Below are positions 9,108 to 18,188 of a stretch of 64,000 nucleotides of DNA, one piece after another. Source of the DNA: Rhodobacterales bacterium HTCC2255. GTDB lineage: Bacteria > Pseudomonadota > Alphaproteobacteria > Rhodobacterales > Rhodobacteraceae. The stretch lies in the NCBI GenBank assembly GCA_000153745.1, contig DS022282.1, forward strand, positions 1,527,949 through 1,591,948, in the 5' to 3' direction. Within the stretch, counting starts at the first letter, position 1. Every line of letters begins with the position of its first letter. The notes beneath the pieces were generated by a model, which was not told the origin of the DNA, did not search any database, and saw only the letters and a program-made list of their open reading frames with translations. A program made the translations under genes and the position numbers.

Positions 9108-10674
9108 GTTGGCCTCCTCGGTCAAAAACCCAGAAAAGTAAGATGCTAAGTGATACCAACAATAATGCAACACCAGATGCCGCTGATATTTGGTAACTCG
9201 ACATAAGTCTATACATAATCAACGGTAAAGTTGCTACGTCCACTGGTGCAAATAGTGTGATGACACCAAGGTCTCCCATTGATAGTGCGGCAGCTAATCC
9301 AGCAGAAAACCCAACGGGTCTACGTAACCGGGGCCAAATCGCAATACGAAAACGAGAAAACTTTGTCATGCCTAAACTATCAGCTAACTTTCCATAATTT
9401 TTTTCAGCGCGTGCCATGGCTGGCAAAATCATTCTTAAGGCAAAAGGTAAAGCCATAGCTGCGTTAACTAAAGCTGTAATGGGGAGAGCAATGGTAAATG
9501 GGGAAATATATGGGAATATTAAAATAAACAAACCAGTACCGATAATAAACGGCGATGCAGCAAGTGTCAGAAAACTCACAATTTCTATTGTTTGTGAAGT
9601 AATAGGAAATTTGTGAGATACACGAACAATAAGCCCCGACATTGAGATTGCCATTCCTATTGAAATTATAGATGAAACAATTGCAACCAATATAGAATTA
9701 AATGCTGCTATCCAAACTGTATTAGGTAAACTGAATATTGGTATAATGCCTCGAATGAAGATAGATAATAATGGCAAAAATAGAAACAAACACACAAAAG
9801 TTAAAATAAAAATATCAAATAATAGATATCGAAAATGAGTTCTGTCCCATCGTTCAATTTTTATGTCTAGACCACTTGAAAATTGAACTGGCTTTGAAAA
9901 CAGTACCGTCATAATGCCCAAAATAGCACAAAGGCTAAATTGGATTATTCCAAGTTGAGCTGCCTTTGCAAAGTTGAAATCAAATCTAAGAGATTGATAT
10001 ATAGCTAGCTCTATAGTTGTTGCTTTTGGTCCTCCACCTAGTGCGAGTGCCACAGCAAAACTTGAAATGCATAATAAAAATATTATAAGAAAAATTCCTG
10101 GAATAACAGATTTTAACATAGGCCGCTCAATATGTTGTGAAATACCTGATGTATTGATTCCAAGCTGTGCAGATAATCTAAAGTGCTCGATTGGTATTGC
10201 TGCCCAACCCTGAACAATAAATCGAGTTGCTAGGGGTATGTTAAAAAATACGTGAGCTAAAACTACACCGGTAAATCCATAAATGTTCAGAGGATTAATA
10301 TTAAAGTTTGATATAAATTCAGAAATATACCCAGATCTACCCCAAACTGCTATAATTCCTAGAATAGCAACAATAGTTGGTAAAATAAAAGGAGCGCCCA
10401 TTATTGTAAGAATAAATTTGCGTCCTTTAAAGTTTCGGAAAAAGAGTGCGCGAGCTGTTGGTATTGCAATTAATACAGATATTGTAGCTGAAACTATGGC
10501 TTGGCTGACTGTGAAGCGTATAATTGACCAATCTGAAGAACTTAATGTGGCTTTAATATCTGCATTCAACCACAAAACTAATACAGTACCCAAAGTTAAT
10601 AGTAGCAATAGCGCAAATGCGCTACTGCCAAATATTAGATGTATTAGTTTTATTGGCTGAGTGCTGTAAGCCAT
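9088..10674 (-). CDS. thiP: thiamin ABC transporter, permease
   Basis: A 528-residue inner-membrane permease with two fused MetI-like domains and about twelve hydrophobic helices, typical of ThiP and the iron-importer permeases. Each half has an EAA-like loop, for instance AAQLGINTSG and ADSLGMTKFSRF followed by IWPRLRRPVG. The riboswitch-preceded thiB upstream fixes the substrate as thiamin rather than iron. It overlaps thiB by 25 nt and thiQ by 20 nt. Confidence 0.92.
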   Translation of the reverse strand: MAYSTQPIKLIHLIFGSSAFALLLLLTLGTVLVLWLNADIKATLSSSDWSIIRFTVSQAIVSATISVLIAIPTARALFFRNFKGRKFILTIMGAPFILPTIVAILGIIAVWGRSGYISEFISNFNINPLNIYGFTGVVLAHVFFNIPLATRFIVQGWAAIPIEHFRLSAQLGINTSGISQHIERPMLKSVIPGIFLIIFLLCISSFAVALALGGGPKATTIELAIYQSLRFDFNFAKAAQLGIIQFSLCAILGIMTVLFSKPVQFSSGLDIKIERWDRTHFRYLLFDIFILTFVCLFLFLPLLSIFIRGIIPIFSLPNTVWIAAFNSILVAIVSSIISIGMAISMSGLIVRVSHKFPITSQTIEIVSFLTLAASPFIIGTGLFILIFPYISPFTIALPITALVNAAMALPFALRMILPAMARAEKNYGKLADSLGMTKFSRFRIAIWPRLRRPVGFSAGLAAALSMGDLGVITLFAPVDVATLPLIMYRLMSSYQISAASGVALLLVSLSILLFWVFDRGGQLEHNIR

Positions 10675-11654
10675 TCTGAGAGTGCCTCGCTTCTTACATT
10701 TTCAGCTTTGTCTGAAGGAATAAGTAAACTTTTAGATGGTGATATTAACTTCTCAAATCCATCAGGCAAACCATTTTTTGCTAATACTGCTGGGTACATC
10801 CAATTGGTTGTTGGTATAATTGATTGAAAATCATTAGAAGTCATGAATTCTAAAAATTTATCTGCTAACACTGGATTTTTACTAGATGCTAACTTTGCAG
10901 CTACCTCTATTTGCATATAGTGACCTTCATCAAAATTAGCAGCTGATTTTGTTTCGTCGTTTTCAGCAATGATATGATATGCAGGTGATGTTGTATATGA
11001 TAATACCATATCTGCTTCACCTTCAGTAAACATTCCGTATGCTTCTGACCACCCTGCTGTTACAGTTAAAATTTTAGGAGCAAGGCCTTCCCAAATTTCC
11101 GCAGCACGATCAGGATAGGCTTCTTTTACCCATAATAACAAACCAAGCCCAGGTGTTGATGAGCGAGGGTCTTGAATGACAATCTTAAAATCATCTGGCA
11201 TCATAATCAGTTCTTGAAAACTCTTCGGTGGGTTTTTGACTTTAATATTATCATAAATAAAAGCAAAATAACCCCAGTCGTATGGAATGAAGAGATCATC
11301 AGACCAATCGATTGGAAGGTTTAGGTTTTTTAAACTGTTGTTATGATTTGCAAATAATCCAGTAGATGCAGCTCTTGCTGTTAAGTTTGTATCTAACCCT
11401 AGGGCAATATCTGCTTGCGTGCGCATTCCCTCAAGTTGAAGGCGAGATAGCAATGCAGCTCCATCTCCGGCGCCAACTAAATTAAGTTCACAGTTACAAG
11501 TTTTTTCGAAAGCTTTTTTGATTGCTGGGCCTGGGCCCCAATCAGAAACAAAACTATCATATGTATAAATAGTTAATTTTGGTAAATCGTCCGCTGAGGC
11601 TGTTGTGACTGATGCCAATAAAAAGCCCGCAGCAAAGTTTATAAATTTATTCAT
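10650..11654 (-). CDS. thiB: thiamin ABC transporter, periplasmic binding protein
   Basis: A 334-residue periplasmic solute-binding protein with a signal peptide ending near residue 21 (TTASA). Mature segments such as LTIYTYDSFVSDWGPGP and ADIALGLDTNL are typical of ThiB. Two cysteines (CNCE) lie near residue 53. First gene of thiBPQ, it has GGAG seven bases before the ATG; that GGAG is the loop of a small CAATT/AATTG hairpin. The TPP riboswitch lies directly upstream. Confidence 0.93.
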   Translation of the reverse strand: MNKFINFAAGFLLASVTTASADDLPKLTIYTYDSFVSDWGPGPAIKKAFEKTCNCELNLVGAGDGAALLSRLQLEGMRTQADIALGLDTNLTARAASTGLFANHNNSLKNLNLPIDWSDDLFIPYDWGYFAFIYDNIKVKNPPKSFQELIMMPDDFKIVIQDPRSSTPGLGLLLWVKEAYPDRAAEIWEGLAPKILTVTAGWSEAYGMFTEGEADMVLSYTTSPAYHIIAENDETKSAANFDEGHYMQIEVAAKLASSKNPVLADKFLEFMTSNDFQSIIPTTNWMYPAVLAKNGLPDGFEKLISPSKSLLIPSDKAENVRSEALSEWLTALSQ

Positions 11655-11676
11655 TTCAATTCTCCAATTGCTACAA

Positions 11677-11787
11677 GCGTAAGGGGGTCGTTTGAAACGA
11701 AACCTTCCCTACGCCGGTATGATCCGGTTCAGGTTCGACGGGTTCGCGTAAACGCATCTCAGCCAAATTGGCCCCCCGAGGTAAAGA
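11677..11787 (-). promoter_or_regulatory. TPP riboswitch (THI element) with expression platform
   Basis: On the minus strand the aptamer core reads through a G-rich stem, GGCTGAGATG, ACCCG, GAACCTGAACCGG and ATACCGGCGTAGGGA, matching the conserved thi-box blocks in order. Downstream, CCCCCTTACGC (11677-11687) is complementary to the aptamer's 3' strand GCGTAGGG (11707-11714), giving a plausible switching helix. It sits about 23 nt before the thiB ATG, so TPP should repress the importer, probably at translation initiation. The aptamer is established knowledge; the switching helix is inference. Confidence 0.95.
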
Positions 11788-11880
11788 TGTTTTTAATCAT
11801 GTATTAAAAAATAATCAAGGATGGGTTTTCTTTTATACTCTTACTAGGTTAATGATTAAAAAAGCATTGGAGTATGGCAT

Positions 11881-12981
11881 ATGGCTACGAATTCATTTGG
11901 ACGTTTGTTTACAGTAACGACATGGGGAGAAAGTCATGGGCCAGCACTTGGGGCAACTATTGACGGCTGTCCTCCTAATGTAGAATTAAATGCAAGTGAT
12001 TTGCAGTATTGGCTTGATAGACGCAAGCCAGGACAAAATAAATACACAACTCAAAGACGTGAAGCAGATGAAGTAAAAATTCTTTCTGGCATGTTTGAAG
12101 GAAATACAACCGGGCATCCAATTCAGTTAATGATTGAGAATACGGATCAGAGATCTAAAGATTACTCAGAAATTATGGATAAGTTTAGGCCGGGTCATGC
12201 AGACATAACTTATTGGCAAAAATATGGGATTCGTGATTATCGCGGTGGTGGCCGTTCGTCTGCTAGGGAAACTGCTGCAAGAGTCGCGGCAGGAGGTGTT
12301 GCAAGAAAGGCTTTGGAGTCTTTAGCGCCAGATATTAAGATTTGTGCGTATATGGTTCAAATGGGTCCACATAAAATTAATAGAACTAAAATTGATTTAA
12401 ATGAAATAGAAAAAAATCCATTTTGGACTCCTGATGCTGACGCAGCAATATTATGGGCAGAATATTTAGACAAATTACGCAAATCTGGAAACTCTGTTGG
12501 AGCAGTTATTGAAGTTATTGCAAGTGGTGTACCAGCTGGCCTTGGAGCTCCAATTTATGGTAAAATAGATACTGATATTGCTACCGCTATGATGTCAATT
12601 AATGCCGTTAAGGGTGTCGAAATTGGTGCAGGATTTGAATCAGCTGAGTTTACTGGAGAAAGTAATGCAGATGAAATAGGATTTTCTGAAGGTAAGCCTC
12701 AATATAACTCCAATCATGCTGGTGGTGTTTTGGGCGGAATTTCAACTGGACAAGATATAGTTTGTCGATTTGCAGTAAAGCCAACTTCGTCTATACTTAA
12801 AGAACGAGACACTATTACTAAATCTGGCAATCAAACCTCAATAATAACAAAAGGTCGTCATGATCCATGTGTTGGTATTAGGGCTGTTCCTGTGGGAGAG
12901 GCAATGATGGCATGTGTGATACTAGATCATTTGATGTTGCATCGAGGGCAAATTGGTGAAAATCAAGGTGAAATAGGATAG
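11881..12981 (+). CDS. aroC: chorismate synthase
   Basis: Last shikimate-pathway enzyme, converting EPSP to chorismate with reduced FMN. The 366-residue protein has GESHGPALG at the N-terminus, RPGHADITY with [11 protein letters not shown] near residue 120, and the C-terminal [18 protein letters not shown] block. A GGAG lies 8 nt before the ATG. It converges with the EamA transporter gene, with one base between the stops. Confidence 0.96.
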   Translation: MATNSFGRLFTVTTWGESHGPALGATIDGCPPNVELNASDLQYWLDRRKPGQNKYTTQRREADEVKILSGMFEGNTTGHPIQLMIENTDQRSKDYSEIMDKFRPGHADITYWQKYGIRDYRGGGRSSARETAARVAAGGVARKALESLAPDIKICAYMVQMGPHKINRTKIDLNEIEKNPFWTPDADAAILWAEYLDKLRKSGNSVGAVIEVIASGVPAGLGAPIYGKIDTDIATAMMSINAVKGVEIGAGFESAEFTGESNADEIGFSEGKPQYNSNHAGGVLGGISTGQDIVCRFAVKPTSSILKERDTITKSGNQTSIITKGRHDPCVGIRAVPVGEAMMACVILDHLMLHRGQIGENQGEIG

Positions 12982-12982
12982 T

Positions 12983-13843
12983 TTAAATTTTTGATTTTTG
13001 CACAGCAAAAATACCTAACATAATTATCACTACTCCGATCATATCATAATAAGATAATTCTTCGTCCAGCAACATTGCAGCAATAGCTACACCAAAAAAC
13101 GGATTTAAAAAATGAAATGTTGCAGCCTTTGTAGCACCAATACGCTCAACTAAAAGAAACCAAATGTAAGTGGCAATAATTCCAGGCACGACAATAGTAT
13201 ATGCTAATGCAAGCAATGCTTTTGTATTCCAAACAACATTCCAAGTTTCTAATGCAATGGCAGGGATAGTTAGTGCAGCGGAGCCTACTAGCATTTGCAA
13301 TCCAACTACCATAAAAAGATTGCCACCAGTAGAAGCAGACTTAACAGATAAAGTAGCTACTGTTAATGCTAGGACACCCAGTATGCATTGAATAATTCCA
13401 ATAATATTGATGCCACTGGATAATCTAGAGGACATTATTAATATTACTCCAGAGAACCCTATGATTAGTCCTAAATAGCCAAAAGGAGATAACTTTTCAT
13501 TAAATACTATAACCAAAATAAGGGCGACTAATAGAGGCATGCTTGATGCTATAATTGATGCAGCGGATGCTTCAATTTTTGTCATGGCCATGAAAAAAAA
13601 CCCTAAATAAATTGCATTTTGGCATAAACCAAACAAGATAATTCCAAACCATTGTTTGTGTGTAAATTTTGCTCTTTGACCTAAGAAATAAGCAATACTG
13701 ACAGCAATTAATCCCGCAATTAAAAATCTTAAAGCCGATATTGATAACGGTGGAGCTACCTGAACAATAATACGCGCAGAAGTGAAAGCGCTTGACCAAA
13801 TAAGGGCAAAAACAAATCCCATAATTGCTGATTTTATATCCAT
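12983..13843 (-). CDS. EamA/DMT-family membrane transporter
   Basis: A 286-residue protein with ten predicted hydrophobic helices arranged as two EamA repeats. An ASASAASIIASSMPL stretch ends the first half, and the FHFLNPFFGVAIA motif typical of drug/metabolite exporters is in the second. The substrate cannot be told from sequence; relatives export amino acids or other metabolites. The start lies beyond the HU terminator, so the gene probably has its own promoter. Confidence 0.82.
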   Translation of the reverse strand: MDIKSAIMGFVFALIWSSAFTSARIIVQVAPPLSISALRFLIAGLIAVSIAYFLGQRAKFTHKQWFGIILFGLCQNAIYLGFFFMAMTKIEASAASIIASSMPLLVALILVIVFNEKLSPFGYLGLIIGFSGVILIMSSRLSSGINIIGIIQCILGVLALTVATLSVKSASTGGNLFMVVGLQMLVGSAALTIPAIALETWNVVWNTKALLALAYTIVVPGIIATYIWFLLVERIGATKAATFHFLNPFFGVAIAAMLLDEELSYYDMIGVVIIMLGIFAVQKSKI

Positions 13844-13854
13844 GAATACCTCAA

Positions 13855-13884
13855 TAAAAAAGGTCGCCTTAATATGGCGACCTT
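13855..13884 (-). terminator. terminator of the HU gene
   Basis: A perfect 9-bp stem AAGGTCGCC/GGCGACCTT with a 7-nt loop, followed on the minus strand by a T run. Confidence 0.88.
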
Positions 13885-13931
13885 AGTCATGAAAATTTAT
13901 TCGTCGAGGATAAAATACTCCTCCAAAAAAA

Positions 13932-14222
13932 TTAATCGTTAATTACGTCTTTTAGTGCTTTTGCGATAGTCACTTTAGCAACTCTGTCTGCTGCTTTCAT
14001 GAACTGCTCACCAGTAGCTGGATTTCTTACCATGCGCTCAGGGCGTGCGCGACATTGAAATTTTCCTAATCCTGGAAGTGTAACTGCTCCACCAGCAGCG
14101 ACTTCTTTTGAGACGATATCAGCTAAAGCTTCTAGTGCTCTATTAGCTGTTACTTTATCGCTGCCTGTTGCTTCTGCAAGATTGGCAACCAATTGGGTTT
14201 TTGTCATTGGTTTCTGTGACAT
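13932..14222 (-). CDS. hup: HU-family nucleoid DNA-binding protein
   Basis: A 96-residue histone-like protein. It opens with a TKTQLVANLAEATG helix and has the VTLPGLGKF turn. The DNA-binding arm contains RPERMVRNPATGEQ with the intercalating Pro, followed by a final amphipathic helix. AAGGAG lies 8 nt before the ATG. A TATAAT-like -10 hexamer is present on the minus strand at 14273-14278. Transcribed alone, with a strong terminator. The R-x-NPATGE arm fits HU, not IHF. Confidence 0.92.
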   Translation of the reverse strand: MSQKPMTKTQLVANLAEATGSDKVTANRALEALADIVSKEVAAGGAVTLPGLGKFQCRARPERMVRNPATGEQFMKAADRVAKVTIAKALKDVIND

Positions 14223-14565
14223 TTGCTGCTCCTTAAGTTAAATGAATACAAAATATTCTACTTTGTAATGATATTATAACCACATATTGTGCCTAAAAAT
14301 CAAATTATCCAAGGAAAAAATGCAAAATTACCTTATTTTTATGGGTTTTGGCGATAAATGGCCTAAAAATCTATGTATTTTATGATTTTAATCCATATTT
14401 TTATTGAAAATTGCAAGTAAACTAACAAATTTTATTGAAAATATTTATCTATATATTACTTAATCCAACCTTCCGTGTATAAAATAATAGAGAAAGTCTA
14501 AAGAAAAATATTTAAAAATAATCTCATATTGGTAGTTTATTTAATTAAATTGGGATTATTAAATA
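14223..14565. other. intergenic region between HU and cbiB
   Basis: About 340 very AT-rich bases with no convincing gene. It holds the presumed HU promoter and two exact direct repeats: an 11-mer GCCTAAAAATC at 14291 and 14361, and a 13-mer TTTTATTGAAAAT at 14399 and 14430. No clear terminator for cbiB is seen. Confidence 0.6.
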
Positions 14566-15492
14566 TTAAAAGATTAAAGGATAAAAATTAGCAATTGAAA
14601 CAATTATAATTAATATAAGCCACGATCTGTTAAGTACTTTTAGTGCATCATTAATATCTGTTCTATCCATATCATGCCTTCCCGATGAATTTATGAATTC
14701 ATAATGAGTTAATTTGCCGTGATAACTTCTTGGTCCTGCTAGCGCCACGTTTAAAATTGAAGCCATTGCTGCTTCTGGCCAGCCGGCATTTGGAGATGCA
14801 TGTAATTTTGCATCTTTTAACATTATTAAGAAGTTTGATTTTGATAAATATGCTGCACACATTAATGTACCGCAGATTCTAGATGGTATCCAATTCATCA
14901 AATCATCAAATTTTGCTGCTCCAAATCCAAATAATAAATATTTTTCTGATTTATAGCCAATCATACTGTCAGCTGTATTTGTCATTTTATATAAAAACAG
15001 ACCAGGTAATCCTAATAATAAATACCAAAAAATGGGGGCGATTACTGCGTCAGAAAAGTTCTCTGCTGCACTTTCTACTGCTGCTCTACTTACATTAGAT
15101 TCATCTAAATTCTTTGTTTGGCGGCCAACTATGCATGCTACTGCATTTCGGCCTTCATTTAAGCTATTATTTAAACCAATTAAAACATCCTTAACATGTT
15201 TGACTAGTGAGTTATGTGCTAGAAGAATTGTAGTAATTAATAATTCAATTAACCCATAATCAGGTAATAAATGTATAAACTGACCTATTAAACATGCCAT
15301 TATAGATAAAGAAAAAATTGCAAAGATACCTTTAAATTTTAACGCTGAGCCAAAATTAAAATTATTATCAAACCATGATATTAATTTGCCCATTATTACA
15401 GCAGGATGAGGTATTTTAGACCAAACCTTAATTGGGTCTCCAATCAAATAATCTAAAATTAAAGCTATTAATAAAATTTGAATTGTATTCAT
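14566..15492 (-). CDS. cbiB: adenosylcobinamide-phosphate synthase
   Basis: Membrane enzyme that attaches the (R)-1-amino-2-propanol phosphate arm to adenosylcobyric acid; called CobD in the aerobic-pathway naming. The 308-residue sequence has the LDYLIGDP opening, HPAVIMGK, several hydrophobic helices, SAAENFSDAVIAPIFWY and ASPNAGWPEAAMA, all typical of the family. It starts directly after the cobC stop behind GAGG, so it is coupled to cobC, whose product makes its amine substrate. Confidence 0.93.
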   Translation of the reverse strand: MNTIQILLIALILDYLIGDPIKVWSKIPHPAVIMGKLISWFDNNFNFGSALKFKGIFAIFSLSIMACLIGQFIHLLPDYGLIELLITTILLAHNSLVKHVKDVLIGLNNSLNEGRNAVACIVGRQTKNLDESNVSRAAVESAAENFSDAVIAPIFWYLLLGLPGLFLYKMTNTADSMIGYKSEKYLLFGFGAAKFDDLMNWIPSRICGTLMCAAYLSKSNFLIMLKDAKLHASPNAGWPEAAMASILNVALAGPRSYHGKLTHYEFINSSGRHDMDRTDINDALKVLNRSWLILIIIVSIANFYPLIF

Positions 15493-16443
15493 TTATTCCT
15501 CTAAAGCTTTTGCAAGTCTTTCCCATTCTGATTGATCGCCAGGAATACCAAGCCTAAGCCAATTTTCAGAATATGGGAAAACTCGAGACCAAATAAAGTT
15601 CTGTGCTAATTTATTTTGGATCTTTTGAGCATTTGTTGTTTTATATAACCGAAATAAGTCTGTGCCACCTATAGGTTTAATATTGTTACTAGATATTAAT
15701 TTGTCTAATCGAACGCTATCTTTCTTTAATCTAATACGAGTATTATGAATCCAATTATTATCTGAGAGTGCAGCTTTTCCAATAAATTGAGCGGGACCAG
15801 AAATAGACCACGGGCCTACATGGCTTATGATGGTTTTTATTAACTCTGGTGATGCAATTGCAAAGCCAAGCCTCAAACCGGCAAGCCCCCAAAACTTTCC
15901 TAAACCTTTTAATATTATTACATTATTTTGTTTGGCCAGATGAATTAGTGATTTATCAGGTGAAATATCACAAAAGCTTTCATCGATTATATTAAGGTCG
16001 AAATTTTTTGTATCTTTTTCAGAAATCAAATGATAGTTGCCGTCGGGGTTATTTGGGTTCACAATGACTTGAACGTTACCTGCGTCTCCAACTTCCCAGC
16101 CGTTCGATCTGAAAGCAGCAGCATGTTCGTTATATGTTGGACTGATAATTTTCACTCGATTTACTGGAAGTAAATTTGGCAAAACTGCAATTAATTGAGA
16201 TACGCCAGATGCAGCCATGATATCAGAATTATTTGGAACATCCCAAAATTCACTAGCTTGTATTAATAGTTCTTTTTGAGCTTTGCTATCTGGTAAAGAA
16301 TTCCAAAAATGCTTTGGAATTTTTGGGATGGTGTAAGAAGATGGATTTATTCCTGTTGATAAATCTATCCATTGTTCACGAGTACCGCCATATTTTGAAA
16401 TGGCAACATCAAGACCACCACCATGATCTCTTGCATCTGACAT
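15493..16443 (-). CDS. cobC: threonine-phosphate decarboxylase
   Basis: A 316-residue fold-type I PLP enzyme that decarboxylates L-threonine phosphate to aminopropanol phosphate for the CbiB step. The opening HGGGLDVAISKYGG and WIDLSTGINP are characteristic of CobC/CobD decarboxylases. VNPNNPDG binds PLP, and the Schiff-base lysine is in GKFWGLAGLRLG. It is slightly shorter than the roughly 330-360 residues common in the family. Its start overlaps the upstream DUF1636 gene by one base. Confidence 0.92.
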   Translation of the reverse strand: MSDARDHGGGLDVAISKYGGTREQWIDLSTGINPSSYTIPKIPKHFWNSLPDSKAQKELLIQASEFWDVPNNSDIMAASGVSQLIAVLPNLLPVNRVKIISPTYNEHAAAFRSNGWEVGDAGNVQVIVNPNNPDGNYHLISEKDTKNFDLNIIDESFCDISPDKSLIHLAKQNNVIILKGLGKFWGLAGLRLGFAIASPELIKTIISHVGPWSISGPAQFIGKAALSDNNWIHNTRIRLKKDSVRLDKLISSNNIKPIGGTDLFRLYKTTNAQKIQNKLAQNFIWSRVFPYSENWLRLGIPGDQSEWERLAKALEE

Positions 16444-16814
16444 TATTTATTACCTAATACTGGCAGGCGAGCCCGAAAGTGGCCTTTTATTTCTTTAGGC
16501 CAATCTCTAAAAGGTACTTGGCCTTTATCGCTAGCATTATGTAATTTTGCGTACTCTATTATACCTTTTGCACTTTCAATGTTTGGAGAAAAATTACCTA
16601 ATACATAATTTAATTTATCTTCACTTTGAATTGCTACATTACATGCAAAATCGCAACCCATTAGACAAGCATGTCTTCTAATATTAATATTTGGAGCTTC
16701 ATCAGACATTGATTCAATTAAATCAGCTAAAACTTCACCATCAGTTTTATTATCTATTTCAGCATTCCAGTTTGTTCGTTTGCAAGTTTCACATACTGTA
16801 ATTGTGGTTGACAT
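16443..16814 (-). CDS. DUF1636-type cysteine-rich protein in B12 operon
   Basis: A 123-residue soluble protein with Cys at 8, 11, 50, 54 and 58 (CETC and CLMGCDFAC), a pattern suited to an iron-sulfur cluster or metal site in a thioredoxin-like ferredoxin fold. It resembles the DUF1636 family often found next to cobalamin genes; its biochemical role is not known to me. The stop overlaps the cobC start by one base (TAATG), so co-translation is likely. An electron carrier or a cobalt-handling protein are both possible. Confidence 0.75.
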   Translation of the reverse strand: MSTTITVCETCKRTNWNAEIDNKTDGEVLADLIESMSDEAPNINIRRHACLMGCDFACNVAIQSEDKLNYVLGNFSPNIESAKGIIEYAKLHNASDKGQVPFRDWPKEIKGHFRARLPVLGNK

Positions 16815-16927
16815 GCTAAGCTCCTTATTTTTGAACTTGCTTGCACATAAGTAGCATACAGCGCAATTATTTTTATTTAGATTTAGATTTTAATTTCACT
16901 CAATATTAAAAATAAGCTTCAACTTGG

Positions 16928-17902
16928 TCAAAAATTGCGTTCATAAGATTCATTCCAATCAATTACTGGATTTATTGGAATAATTCTATTTGGATTTATA
17001 GTTTCGTGACTAAAATGGTAATGACGCACAATATGATCAAAATCTATGGTCTCTTTTATGCCATTAAAATGATAAAGTTCACGAACATAATTCCAGATAT
17101 TATGATAATCTACTACACGTTTTCTATTACATTTAAAATGCAAGACATAAACGCTATCGAAGCGAACCAATGTTGTAAATAAACGCCAGTCTGCTTCTGT
17201 TAAAGTATCCCCTAAAAGATACTGGTTATCTTGTAATCTGTTTTCAACCCAATCAAGGCCATCAAATAAAACATTTACAGCATTATCATACGCTATTTGT
17301 GTAGTTGCGAAGCCCGCTTTATAGACGCCATTATTTATTTCTGAATATATCTTGGCATTAATCTCTTCTATTTCATTATGTTTATTAGATGGCCAATAAT
17401 TATCATTATTTCCAGTAATATGGTCGAATGCAGAATTAAACATGCGGATAATTTCTGAAGATTCATTTGATACAATTGTACTAGTTTTCTTATCCCACAA
17501 AATAGGCACTGTTACACGAGTATTTGCTGTAGGGTTGGCTCTGGTATAAATCTCATGAGCAAATTTAGATTGAAATAAGCTATCTCCTTTAGCTGCTCCA
17601 CGCTGTTCAAAAGTCCATCCTTCATTCATCATATCAGGATGAACTACATCTACTGATATGTGGTCCTGCAAGCCCTTAAGTTCTCGAAATATAAGTGTTC
17701 TGTGTGCCCATGGGCATGCCAATGAAACATATAAATGGTACCGCCCACTTTCAGCTTTGAAGCCAGATTTACCGCTTACACCAGCTGATCCATCTGATGT
17801 AATCCAATTGCGAAATCCAGCATCTTGGCGAATAAACTTACCACCACTTGCTTTGGTGTCATACCATTTATCAATCCATTTTCCGTCAACAAGCAAACCC
17901 AT
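16928..17902 (-). CDS. glutathionyl-hydroquinone reductase (Ecm4/YqjG family)
   Basis: A 324-residue Xi-class glutathione transferase that should reduce glutathionyl-hydroquinones. The catalytic Cys is in SLACPWAHR (Cys63). The family-typical N-terminal extension, an SNESSEIIRMFN glutathione-binding segment and DWRLFTTLVRFD in the helical domain are all present. It lies upstream of the DUF1636-cobC-cbiB genes on the same strand, separated by 113 nt, and may share their transcript. Its functional link to B12 synthesis is unclear. Confidence 0.92.
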   Translation of the reverse strand: MGLLVDGKWIDKWYDTKASGGKFIRQDAGFRNWITSDGSAGVSGKSGFKAESGRYHLYVSLACPWAHRTLIFRELKGLQDHISVDVVHPDMMNEGWTFEQRGAAKGDSLFQSKFAHEIYTRANPTANTRVTVPILWDKKTSTIVSNESSEIIRMFNSAFDHITGNNDNYWPSNKHNEIEEINAKIYSEINNGVYKAGFATTQIAYDNAVNVLFDGLDWVENRLQDNQYLLGDTLTEADWRLFTTLVRFDSVYVLHFKCNRKRVVDYHNIWNYVRELYHFNGIKETIDFDHIVRHYHFSHETINPNRIIPINPVIDWNESYERNF

Positions 17903-18188
17903 GTTAAATCCTATTAATTTTGTTTATTAACGATTTTTTCCAAAGTAGATTCAATGAAAAGACTGGCAACTTATTATATGCATAAAGGAAACAATAATTA
18001 GGTCGGTTTCATAAGACAGTCCGGCGCGAATCTATTGCGCCTATTTTTCTGCTGATCTATACGTTATTTGACGAAGCCCCAGAGGGCCGGAAAGATGTGT
18101 TGTATATGGTTGACCCAATTTGGGAACTGATGCCAACATCGTCAGGCAAATTGCCAACTTTTCGCTCATCTGTAATTAAGGAAGTAAC
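17903..18188. promoter_or_regulatory. divergent leader between B12 operons, structured and GC-richer
   Basis: This spacer separates the minus-strand glutathionyl-hydroquinone reductase/B12 genes from the plus-strand B12 operon. From 18001 to 18165 it is visibly richer in GC than its surroundings and can form a series of hairpins: 18023-18027 with 18037-18041, followed by TATTTTTC; 18076-18079 with 18084-18087; 18127-18132 with 18137-18145; and 18145-18149 with 18151-18155. CCGGC (18021) can also pair with GCCGG (18086). No canonical B12 box was found. An SD (AAGGAAG) precedes the ATG at 18189. A regulatory RNA is an inference. Confidence 0.5.

Noticed and set aside
10283..10660. 125-codon plus-strand frame inside thiP
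   Set aside because: Antisense to a well-supported permease and without family features.
16815..16927. Riboswitch directly before the DUF1636-cobC-cbiB genes
   Set aside because: Only 113 AT-rich bases with an SD and no conserved aptamer blocks.
18001..18165. Canonical cobalamin riboswitch
   Set aside because: The region is structured, but the conserved B12 box and GCCACTG-like core are missing, so it is reported only as an unknown structured leader.
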